From the NCBI GenBank assembly GCA_944548615.1, contig OX155951.1, forward strand, positions 22,788,606 through 22,852,605: 64,000 nucleotides of DNA. The letters are read 5' to 3'. This DNA is from Micropterix aruncella (lineage: Eukaryota; Arthropoda; Insecta; Lepidoptera; Micropterigidae). The notes under the pieces are model-generated. The model saw only the letters and a program-made list of their open reading frames with translations. It did not search any database and was not told the DNA's origin. Both the position numbers and the translations under genes were made by a program. Shown one piece after another: positions 34,644-48,555 of the stretch. Every line of letters starts with the position of its first letter. Positions within the stretch are counted from its first letter, which is position 1.

Positions 34644-35381
34644 CCCGGCGAGGAAATGGTACAAAAAGGGTACGTTAAGAATGTGAAGGGTCATGATGAC
34701 CATGTAAATCATTTATTTTCATAAGTATTTATTAGTGTGTAATAAAAAACGACGTAAATGAAACTTATGAATACGTTACTAAATAAATATTTTTTATTAA
34801 AAAGAAATACCATTAGGCGTAGACAAGTTTTATTATTTTGAACATACAAAAAGTCTAAAAAATAATCAACTTAAGCAGGACTCTTCGTTACGTATTTAAA
34901 AAAAAACAACAAAAACATAGTATTTCATAAAACAATTTTTTGAGGCAGTGTATAAGAGATCAATTATTTCTCATCATAAATTTACTATTTTAATGCTGTA
35001 AGATATGCATCATATCTCGCCGTGGCACACTGTTCACAGAACGGAACAATGTGTTCTTTACAAACGTACGAATGATAACTTTAACAAACATTCATAATAT
35101 TCATCATAAACATGCATATTTAACATTGCGTAGAACACTGTCAGTGGCCATTTTTTAAAAAAAATATGCCAAGAAAAATGGCACAAAATGGCTATGTCGT
35201 GGTTGTGGATGGGTAATATATACCCCTTTTGCTTTCGCGCTCTTCTATATCCATCAGCAGGCGGCGGAAATTTCAACAGCTCCAGCTACTGAGAAGTTCG
35301 CAGCGTACGACCGCTGTACAAAACATTGCACACAAAACAAAATGAGCAGGGTTAAATTGACCCCTTCACATCCTCGCCGGG
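34644..35381 (-). mobile_element. piggyBac derivative, 738 bp, with TTAA duplication
   Basis: Perfect 11-bp inverted ends CCCGGCGAGGA, each next to TTAA (34640-34643 and 35382-35385), the piggyBac signature. Subterminal ATGTGAAGGG(G)TCA is also inverted. The middle keeps the end of a transposase ORF on the minus strand. Too short to be autonomous, so an internal-deletion derivative. Confidence 0.9.
34985..35280 (-). pseudogene. piggyBac transposase C-terminal remnant
   Basis: KKWPLTVFYAMLNMHVYDEY fits the helical segment before the Cys-rich end. After a frame change comes YVCKEHIVPFCEQCATARY, which has the C..H....C..C spacing of the piggyBac zinc-binding tail, and the frame ends with TAG at 34985. 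The DDD catalytic core is missing. Confidence 0.65.
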
Positions 35382-35385
35382 TTAA

Positions 35386-36840
35386 ATTAATATGCGTTAT
35401 GCCCGTTTATAACGAATTAAGAGAAGTAGCGTAGTTTAAACCAATTTACATATTTTTGTCTAAACATTTATTCACCGAAGTATTTTTTGGGAACATGATA
35501 ATCGGATACTCACATGAGCTTTGCAGCTTACCTAATTTGAAGGACGTTACCGTTTTACTGGACTTCAATAGAATATATATTTTACAATAGGATTTTCCGT
35601 ATACATACGTCCAAAAGCACAATTGCTGATATAACTCAGTCACAAACTGTCATCAATATACTTTATATGTCACGCCCTGAAAATATAAAAAAAATATATT
35701 TTATTTCACATTTCTGGCTACATCATTACTCAGAGTCGGGAACATTTCGAATTTTAAAAATGATTCCTTTATTCTAACCAGAGTAATCCATATTTTACTC
35801 CACAGGGATCGTCTGAAACTATTTGAAATCGTCGATTCGCGTGATATATTATGATGATGACGCCTTTGGGTATAAAAGTGACAGAGAGGTTTTAAGAAAC
35901 TTTGAATAATCGCTTCGTTTCGTGACTTATAAAATTTATCTGCGTGCCACCCAAATATGGCAATACGTAACTACTTGCTTGTTTAACACCTCATAACATC
36001 TTGAATTATAAAGTTCACAACCTACTATGTTTTCGATCCCGACAAATTTGGAACTAAAACATAAATATGTAATAATAATTTTACATATATGGCATTATTT
36101 GGGCGATATTATTACCACGTCCAATATTCAAATGTTACAAATTGGAAATATCAATACAGGTGTTATATATTATAATGAAAAATATTATATAGGTATATAA
36201 TGAATATAAGATAGGTATATAAAAAAATAAAAATAGTTGCTTAATATCAGAATAAGCAATCCAATGCACTATTAACCTGGAAAATGTCCCGATAAAAAGC
36301 ATATTTTTGTAGTAATAAGGGATCGCTTTAAGTCTCTCGAATATCTGGACTATACAGAATAAATGTATAGATGTAAATTTAATATGGAGGCCCAAGAATC
36401 TACCAATGTGATATTTATTTTAAATATGGTAGATTTCATAACTAAATCTTAGAAGAGGGAAAAAGATTTTGTTTTTAAAAATCCATTGCCATATAATAGA
36501 ATAATTTTATATTGTATGTATAATAGACACGTATAGATATAACAGTAATTTGTAACATAACTCGTTATGGTACGTAATCGCGAAGTAACTAATAATTATA
36601 GTGAACTTATTACCCGACGCTACATGGAATGTCACTGTGAAACGAGAGTTGCCAGGTTAGAGAAGATAAGAATATGCCACGATAGTTGATTGGCGCTTTT
36701 GAAATTACCCACCGGACATGGTCGATATTTTTGTGCGGGAATATCTCATGATTTAAATATGCTAGACATTGCTCTGACGTAAAATTTTATTATATATATA
36801 TAATCTTTATTATTATCTTTATATATATCTTATATATATA
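35386..36840. other. No gene seen
   Basis: AT-rich, no coding similarity or repeat recognised. Confidence 0.35.
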
Positions 36841-36843
36841 ATC

Positions 36844-37965
<1,122 letters not shown>

Positions 37966-37984
37966 GTTTGTGAGAATGTTTTAA

Positions 37985-38640
37985 ACTGGGTCGAGTGCAG
38001 GCCATTGTGAACGATCGTCGAGATCATATTTCCTACCCACGCGACTTTTCGTCACATACAACCTCTTTCTAAGCGGCCATGATTAATTTAATCTCGAAAT
38101 AATGAAACTACAAAATATATTATATATTACGCTTTTTGCTTTTAAAGTAATCAATGAAATTTTTCGACATTTTAATGTAAATTTGTTGCGTTGCAGCAAC
38201 AAACCAAGAAATAAAACAAGCAAGAACGATTTTATTATTATACAAAAATACATGTACAAGCAGCTACACTAAAGTAATCATAGATACACACGTCCATGCG
38301 GTTTCCGTAAAGCGTGATGAACACCTCCACGGAAGCACTTTCGGTTCGAATTCCGTCAAACAAGACTCTGGAATGCAGATATACATAGACGGGCGGTCAA
38401 ACGTCAGGTCCGACATCGGAGCTATATAGCGCCATACGAAAAAGCGAGACAGCACGATACGCCCCGCAGCCAAAGGCAAGGATTAACGGCGTCAGCTGGA
38501 AAATTGGCATCGGAGCATATCAGGTCGGCCTAGAATCTCATATTTCATCATTTCCTTATTAAGGACAAAATATTAATTTACGACGATGTCAAGTATGGGT
38601 TCCGTGCTGCGGTCCAGCGTCCACCGGTAGCCAACGCGAA
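37985..38640. other. No gene recognised
   Basis: A 71-codon minus-strand frame at 38264-38479 has no recognisable domain. AATAAAACAAGC at 38210 is the only notable signal. Confidence 0.3.
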
Positions 38641-38644
38641 AACG

Positions 38645-39005
38645 CACATATTTACGGGCTATAGCTCGGGCAGGACTTTGGCCTGCGGACCAGTTTCCCC
38701 TAGGTATAAACCTTCGGGCGCTCCTGGACGGTTTGCGCACCGTGCGGCGTCGGGCAATCGGATTTGCATTTCGACTGATAGACAGGGGAGTCTGGTAACA
38801 GTATCGTTTCTTATAGAGCGGCGGGTAGTTGTTAACCTTACGGCAACTGCTCTTAAAACGACCATTCGGCTACCCGCTACCGGGTGAAGAACCGGGCAAA
38901 AGGTGCCGTGGTCCGTGATAGATTCGGTAGACACCGAATCACCGCTGCGTAAGGGAAAGGACCGCGCAAGCGACCTCGAACCTGTAACCTGACGGGAGAG
39001 GCGGC
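38645..39005 (+). repeat. GC-rich interspersed repeat, family G, copy 4
   Basis: Carries GCGCTCCTGGACGGT, GCGCACCGTGCGGCGTCGGG, CTCTTAAAACGACC, CCGTGGTCCGTGATAGATTC and GGACCGCGCAAGCGACCTCG. The 3' third of the family is missing after GGAGAGGCGGCT. Confidence 0.7.
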
Positions 39006-39900
39006 TACAAAAAGTGCAAGAGTTTTGTAAAAGCTGATACTTCCAGATCAGACAGTATTTTGGCCACAGAATGCTGGGGTAGAGTCAGCAAGCCAGAATC
39101 TGACAATTGGCGCTGGCGTACTAGGAAAGATGTAATTTTAATTAGAACCCCCAAAGCGTCTTGGAAAAGCTGAAACTTCATCGGTAGATAGTGGATGCAA
39201 TAAAGAACCCGAAACAAATGGTCTGACTGCCTAACAATAAAATGAGTGGCGTCAGCATTACTCCATACATGTTACAAAAATGAAGTCCATTATAATGCGA
39301 GGTACATTAGAACGATGCGTAATAGCTACCGACAAATACGTACAGGCGTATTTGCAGGGAGTTCGTTAGACTGACAAAGCGTTCGACAAAGAGTTCGTTA
39401 GAAGGCCAGGAGCTGGTACTCCTTGCAACATGCCTAAGATGGAGTTGGTGTGTATAATGTGTAAGGCCACAGTTGACCATTTCAGGAAGGCAATTTGCGG
39501 GAAAAGAAAACATCACTAATTATTTTTTACACGACTGCCTAACAAAAAAGGAGTGTAATGTGTTCAAGTTTCATCTATGTATGTTTTCCGTTTCTTTATT
39601 CCACGATAACTTCTAAACGCTTAAACCGACTTAGGAGTATGTGGTATAGTTAGATTTATTATGTCTTCCCGAGTGACATAGGGTACATTAACTGTCCAAA
39701 TATCAAGTAAATATTTGTCTGAATGTCCAAATCTACAAATGTCAATAAATTAAAATTATTTATATATCGTGTTTACTGTCATTTGAAAGGTCTGATTGAG
39801 TACATTTCGAAAATATATATGTATCTATAGGGATAAATTCATAAACCATATACATTGCATAATAAAACCGTAATAAAGTTATTATAAATACAGTAGTTCA
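39006..39900. other. No gene seen
   Basis: No recognisable coding sequence. Confidence 0.3.
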
Positions 39901-39904
39901 CTTT

Positions 39905-40775
39905 TTGTTGCTTTTAATCCTTCGGCTACTTAACAATCAAATTTGGTTGCACATCAGAAGACCGTTGACTACGTAACGACCAATATTGGCGACATGCTCC
40001 CGGATCGCACAGTAATATTATTTTCTAATTCGAACGCATTATAAAATCCATACCAAATATCTCATTATTACCATAGATACATAGGCCGCTACAATAATTT
40101 CGCACGTCATATATTAGGATATTTTTGGTAAAATTCCATTGTCAAACATCGCTGGTTGGTCGCCGTTGCCAAACATCGGGTCGTGAAGTTTTTTGTGTTT
40201 TTTTAGTGTTTTTATCTGGAATATGTAAAGAAATGTAAATAAATAACTATAAAATTGAAGAATGTCTGCCTAATTCGTTGACAAAATACATATTATTTTG
40301 TTTTTCGCTGAAATATATAAAGTTTTCGGCGTATTTGTAAATTAATGAGGTAATTTTTTTTGTTTTTTTTTTCGAGAAATCATCAAAATTTTATTGGTTT
40401 TTATGAACTATATCATATCTAATGATTTTTGTATGTAAATAAGCAAAACGAAATATTATTTTTGATAGAAAATCTAATAAAGATTAGCATTTAAAATTTC
40501 TAAATAGGTTTCCGTATTTTTCCGTAAGACAAGTACAAGTTGAAATGCCGAGTTTTTTCACTTTTTCGATTTTCTCATATTTATTCATAATTATCTAATT
40601 GTTTACAAAATGAGATTTCAATATTCTAGATACGAAATTTCAATGCGCTTATTCTTTATATGATTGCTATAGTAGCTCCATAGTTATGGTACTTTTTGTC
40701 GAGCGCGGCGATATTGCAAGAAATTCCAATAAATTGCCGCGGTCTGCCATGAAATTATGGCGCTACTCGGGTTAA
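39905..40775 (-). repeat. Non-autonomous DNA transposon-like repeat, family N, copy 1
   Basis: Inverse copy of 60310-60830: AATATTGGTCGTTACGTAGT, GTGCAACCAAATTTG, GATAATTATGAATA, TATCGCCGCGCTCGACAAAA and CATAATTTCATGGCAGACC on the appropriate strands. Ends resemble each other inverted (CCTTCGGCTAC left, GTAGCGCC reversed at the right). It is about 350 bp longer than the 60-kb copy. Confidence 0.65.
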
Positions 40776-41307
40776 TATAATTACTTGTTATTCAACAAAA
40801 TGTCTATAAAAGTAAAATTCATATAAAACAAATTTCTCATAGTCAACCGAAAGTGCAAGTCACGTACACAATACCGCCATCGCTATTTCGAACGACCAGC
40901 AATAATAATTACTTTAAATTGATGGTACGGAAATTGAAGCGTGGACCGACGAAATGTGACTTTTGTAGTATAGGCATTGAAGGTAAGGTATAGGGAGAAA
41001 CATTTTATTTTATTTGTTCCGATATGGTGAATGGGTACTGGGTGTTATATAAAGACAGTAAAATTCTTCGGTCCAGAGAAAACGGGATGCAGAGAAACAA
41101 GAAACTCCCACCGTCACACGATCGATAACTATGAAGCAGAGCAGCGAAGGTGAGATAAAACATAAAAGTTACAATGCACAAATATCGCTCCATTCAGCAG
41201 TGGCGATATGGTGAATACATTATTCATTTGTTTTCGCGTAATTCGTTTTTACACTGACTTTGTTCTGTTCACAGCAATAAAAAAGTAAAAAAATCGCGTT
41301 ATTGTAG

Positions 41308-41590
41308 AATAAAAGTTCGCGCCGTGGCACCATCGCTGCAGATACAGCTCAAAGAATAAATGATGTGTTTATGCCAGCCACCACTAATGACAGCATGCAC
41401 GGTGCGTTTTGGTTCAAACGTTTCCGTTCTGGTAATTTTGATTTAAAGAACAAGCCCCGTGGACGGCCGCTAACGCAAGTCGATAATGAAAATTTGAAAA
41501 CGATAGTGGACACTTGACATACAGCACCACAGGCGGTCGCCAAATAAGAGGAGTTGATGTTTCGATCTGTATTTTTGATGTTTAAGAGGA
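41308..41590 (+). pseudogene. mariner transposase N-terminal scrap
   Basis: RRGTIAADTAQRINDVFMPA then GAFWFKRFRSGNFDLKNKPR and GRPLTQVDNENLKTIVD match the mariner helix-turn-helix region and GRP linker. A stop follows, and the next residues (HTAPQAVAK, EELMFRSVFL) still resemble the second HTH. The catalytic DDD domain is absent. Confidence 0.8.
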
Positions 41591-42450
41591 AATGAGAAAA
41601 CTTTAACTCTGTTAAATTACTGAATTACAATAACTACAATAACTATTCAGAGATATCAAAACATTCTGCACTCGAGCCAATTCCGCCGCGGGTCCAGAAC
41701 CGAGCACATGCATATTTATTCAACTGGAGAAATTTATAGGTTGCTCATTCCTAGGATTCATAGGCTAAATTCCTCGTAGAAATAAACAAATAAAAGAAAG
41801 GAAAAAGTGGGTGGGTAGTAAATGGTGCTTATAAAATGTGCAGGGTTTACCTTCTTGAAGGTTTGTCCTCAGAGGTGAAACTTCACAATCTCAGTGTCAT
41901 TTCCTAATGACGCATCGAGTAACAAAATATATTATTATTCTAGAATATTCCTGTTTTTACTATAAACACTTGTGCAACAAACACTTGTGCTATATCGATC
42001 GCATATAATTTCTCTAAATTGAAATGCATCGCTTGAATGACTTTATAAACATCCGACGCCGAACTTATGTACGATAGAGGAAGTGCCAATTTACATTGCG
42101 GAATTCGAAGGAATTGATTGCGATCGGATGCAGTTTAGATGTACAAATATAAACCAGCAGATTATGTTCAGATTTATTTAGTGATTCAAAGATGATGAGG
42201 TATTTTTATAATATAATATAGGTATGGAATATTGTTAGTAAAGGAAAGGAAATAACAGACCACACTTATAGCGAAAGAATCCATTAGCGTGGGAGGTTAG
42301 ATAAGGCATTAGGCAACGGAAAATTAGATTTAGGCACGAGTCAGCAAAATAATGTATATCTAATGATATATTACATTTCGTTCGTATTAATTCCACTTGG
42401 ATGATTCATCAAAAGAGTGACCAGAATATACCATGATAGTGCTGATATTA
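41591..42450. other. No gene seen
   Basis: AT-rich, nothing recognised. Confidence 0.3.
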
Positions 42451-42454
42451 GGCA

Positions 42455-42995
42455 GACATCCATGGACTGGCTGTGCGAGCGAGCCATTCTGACCACCAAT
42501 AACAACAAGGCTGCAGTCAGTATTGACAATTTACTTAAGTCGTTCGAAGGGATAGAAGTGGAGTAGGTGTAGGTCTGTGAACTAGGTGGTATAAAGGTTG
42601 ATGCGGTTCATTACCCCGTGGAGTTCTTCAAGACTCTCGACCCTTCTGGTTGTCCTGCCCACAAGCTTTTCCTCAAAGTAAGGGTATAAGTGACGTTGCT
42701 GAGAAACCTCAAAACCCCAAAACTCTGCTATGGTACAAGGTTGGGGGTGAAGGCTCCCCACAAAAACGTTATCAAAGCTACGGCTGTGCTTGCTGTTAGT
42801 CAGTATTCGTACCACGTGTACCACTTATACCATCTGAGTACCCATTTGATTTCAAGCGACTGCGGATCCCCCTATGGGCTTTTTGCTATAACCATTAATA
42901 AGTCCTAGGTACAGTCCCTGAAGGTGGTACGAATTAAGCGCTTCATTTCTCTCATGGGCAATTATATGTGGCCTGCTCCAGAGTGAGCTCAACTA
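42455..42995 (+). pseudogene. Helitron helicase C-terminal scrap
   Basis: Read across stops and frames: WLCERAILTTNNNKAAVSI, YPVEFFKTLDPSGCPAHKLF, LLRNLKTPKLCYGTRLGVKA, FAITINKS and SHGQLYVACSRVS. These are the final PIF1-type helicase motifs of Helitron Rep/Hel proteins in the right order. Several stops and a lost QFP segment show it is dead. No Helitron 3' hairpin-CTRR end was identified. Confidence 0.85.
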
Positions 42996-45990
42996 GCAGC
43001 CTGGCGATACTAGCACTTGGCGAGACAACCGTCAGTGATAACAAAACGGTGAACAATTAAGCCAATTGATACTTACGAGGCTGTTCATAGCTCACTAGGC
43101 GACTAGGAAATAGGTATATAATATACACATATGAAGAGTTTGAAAACGTATATATCGAAAATGAGACATAGCAATGGACTATAATTCAAATACCTATATC
43201 CTATCCTTTGTCCCATCCCTCTACTTTTCTCTCCTAGTAGTAGTTTTGGTAGTAATAAAATTTAATTCCATGCAATTTTTGATATTTATCGTAAAAGAAA
43301 ATAATGTAACAAACTACTGCAGAAAACCTTAAATCGACCAGCGGAACATTGTAGTTTCATAATTAATGATGTTGTATGTTTCCCGAAGATTAAATAAACA
43401 AATAAATTCATATTTACACTTTTAATGGTGTGCGCTGATATTCGCCAGAAATATGGCGATCTTGTGTTATAAAATAACTCCCTTTTTATCGGAATACTCG
43501 TCAGGTTAAACACGATTGCTTGACACTAGTGCGCTAGTATTTTCAACTGAGCTATGCCGCATTTATAGGATTATTCTACACCATAACTTTATCGGTTTTA
43601 AATAATAAAATAAGATTTTAGTAGAGACAAAAGAGCTAAGCTACACACACAAATTGCTTAGCTCACTTTAGCACTAACAAATATCCATAACGAACTGAAG
43701 ACCTACAGTGGTAAATAGAGCCAAATTATGAATGAATTGCTTAAAATTACGAAATTCGCAGCGACACGACCTAAATTTATATACAAGTATTTAGAATAAT
43801 CTCGAATCATACCACTTGCGAAATTTCGTAGTAGTTTAGGAGAAATATTAATTTACCTCTGCTGTGAAGACTTGTAAGTATATGTTCTGGATGTTATTCT
43901 CTGATCTCGCTTTTGTAAACAGAATAGATTTTACTGCGAGCTCGCTTTGTTTATGCGATGTTGCTGCTTCCGTTTTATAATAGGGCTTTTCCGTCAGCAA
44001 TGTGGGGAAATTTCCTCTAGCAGTGGTAGCTAAATTACGGAATTCGTGGGAACTTGCAGCTAAAACCGTGGCGTTGTTTGATTAGTGCATTAAAATAGAC
44101 TTGTTTTAAGTTATACATTATGATTTATGAGTAATAGATGCATTTAAAAGAAAATGTATTAAATTAGGAGGGGTTCTTCTAGGTGATTCTCCTTGGAATC
44201 TGTATTTAGACTTAATATTATTAGCTAGACTCTAAATTGGAAGGATAGAGGTGGCGGCGATTGCATATGAAAGCTTCCTCTGAAGAACAAGAGTTTAAGC
44301 TATGGGATCATCGCCAGATGGCTTCCATGATAAAGCTATTTTATTATTTAAGACAGTTATGTACTTAGATTGGAGAGTTTAAAGTAATTTACTGTATATG
44401 ATTTCTTGGCTAAATTGAGTAACTACATAGTTTAATATTGTTTTACTATCATTCCTAAACAATTGCAATGTATGCATTGGAAATAAATACTCTTTAGCTA
44501 TTTATCTATACCTTGTTTTTTAATTTTTTTCAGGCGTTTTACATATTACATATAATAATATACTATAATAGTCGCAATAAGATGGGGGAATGACTTTCTT
44601 ACCTCATGAAATAAGAAACGTACTTACATTGTACATTTGTACCTACATATTATATTTCATTTAATTTGGTTCATGTACATAATTTATCTTAAGTATATTT
44701 ATAACACCTACATATCATATCTACCTAAAATCAAATGTTAGTATATTTATATACATACATAATAAAATTTATCTATTTTGTCTCTTCTTTTCACCTCAAT
44801 TCCCATCCCGACTCCCCCCATTCTCGAGCGGAAACAATACAAAATATCATATTGCGTTAATTTTGTTACTTTCGGAACCACATTAATGAATTTTTGTTAC
44901 TTTTAAATACGTTTAAAATTCATTGTATGTAGTTCTGTTTGGTTCCAGAATAAAATAAAATCAATTAACTATAAAAAACAGTCTGGGAAACCAATTTTAT
45001 ATGCTCTACAACTTTTTGTTATACATAGTTTATCCTGCTTTTATATTAACATAATTATGAAATACTTTTAAAAATATATTGAAATGACCGGCGTTGCCCT
45101 GGTTTGCGGTAAGTGGCGATCACTATAGTTGGTAATATGTCATTGGTGGATTATGAATATTTTAACAAATTAAACATTATTTTTATTGTTTAAAGGCTTT
45201 ATTTTAGGCATACGTTGTTAGGGTGCTGTCTAGGTGTACAATGGGGCCGATTTCAGTTATTTTCGTATTAAAATAAGGGCGGCCTAGAACTAACCCAAAC
45301 AAGATCGTACACTAAATTTATTGCGATTGCGTTTCTCTCAATTTAAGAACGTGACCTTATATGCGTGGCGTGGTGTTTGTCTATGGAAAAAAAAGACATT
45401 TCCGCGCCGGGCCCACGCTTCAAACGTCAAACGACCAGCGTGAATATAGTCTTTATTTATTATATATAGTCTACAGTAGGCAATTTACTGAAATATTACA
45501 AATTACAATTAGGAAACATCAAATAAAATACCATTTAACTGAAACACAGCAAGAAACTTAATTGTTAAATGATGCCCTCTGTCAGACGTCGCCTAACTAA
45601 TCCATGCCTATGCTTGGGCGGACATTCCATAAACATACGGTCATTGAATACGTAGAGAAAAATACATGTAAATACGTTGAAAAACATTTTTTCTTTTTTT
45701 AAGTTATTAAAAAAGACATTTAAATGGCTACGTGTCACGTTTATTTAATACGCTACCAAAAGTGTTTTTTTTATAAAAAATGACAGTTGACTTGAAAAAT
45801 TCAAAATACTAAATAAAAAGCCTTAATAATTACCTAAAAATAAGAAGAGGTGATAATAGTCATATATATAAAAATAGTCATAAAATAATCATAATGACAT
45901 AAATAGACACAATGGTAATTAAAATAATTATACAGAGTCATAAAAAGTAATCATAAACATAATCGAATAGTAATAAAAATAATATATAAA
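42996..45990. other. Long gene-free stretch
   Basis: About 3 kb of AT-rich sequence. No frame over 80 codons and no recognisable protein or repeat. Confidence 0.4.
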
Positions 45991-46002
45991 GCATATTTAA
46001 TC

Positions 46003-46003
<1 letters not shown>

Positions 46004-46058
<55 letters not shown>
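46004..46058. repeat. (TA)n tract 2
   Basis: About 55 bp of TA at the 3' end of a family A PLE fragment. Confidence 0.95.
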
Positions 46059-48063
<2,005 letters not shown>

Positions 48064-48324
48064 TTTTCAAATTGAAATTATGTTTATCACTAAATAAATG
48101 AAATGATAAAATAATGAAAGGGCACTTATCTGGTCTGTGGTGACCAGGAGTGACTCCACGCCTTTTTCGTTTTCTCTTCTTTCAGTATTTGCGGTTTCCT
48201 ACTGTGGTATTCGAACCTTTCTACTTTATCCTACAGCGGCGACACAACAATGCGAAAGACGAGAATGAATGCTGGAAAATAATAGGCGATTAGTGTTTCT
48301 TAAATATTAATGATTTTTATAAAA

Positions 48325-48385
48325 TGTATATCAATATTTCGGCTCAGCCGTCGTCAAGATATATGACATTTCTGAAATCGAACAA
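48325..48385 (-). ncRNA. Hammerhead-like RNA motif in the PLE family B 3' UTR
   Basis: On the minus strand: TATATC, TTGACGA, a CGGC-TGA-GCCG hairpin, AAATATT, then GATATA closing with the first element, extended by AAATG/CATTT. The arrangement resembles a hammerhead with a very short stem III, a motif known from PLEs, but the core CUGANGA and the G before the A-run are not matched exactly. Activity is doubtful. Confidence 0.4.
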
Positions 48386-48555
48386 TTCGTTGAAAATTTA
48401 AATTCAAGGAATCGAACAAAAAGAAATGGATTAATAATATTTTACACGATTTAGTTAAGGTACCATAACCAACCGTGCAAAACGTTATTTTAAAATGAAT
48501 GATTATAAATTAAAAGAAAAAGCATTTGATGATTATGATAATATGATAAACGTTA

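Noticed and set aside
34960..35075. Isolated zinc-finger gene
   Set aside because: The Cys/His pattern lies inside a piggyBac derivative in the right place and orientation for the transposase tail.
38264..38479. 71-codon minus-strand frame near an AATAAA signal
   Set aside because: No similarity recognised and the signal is on the other strand.
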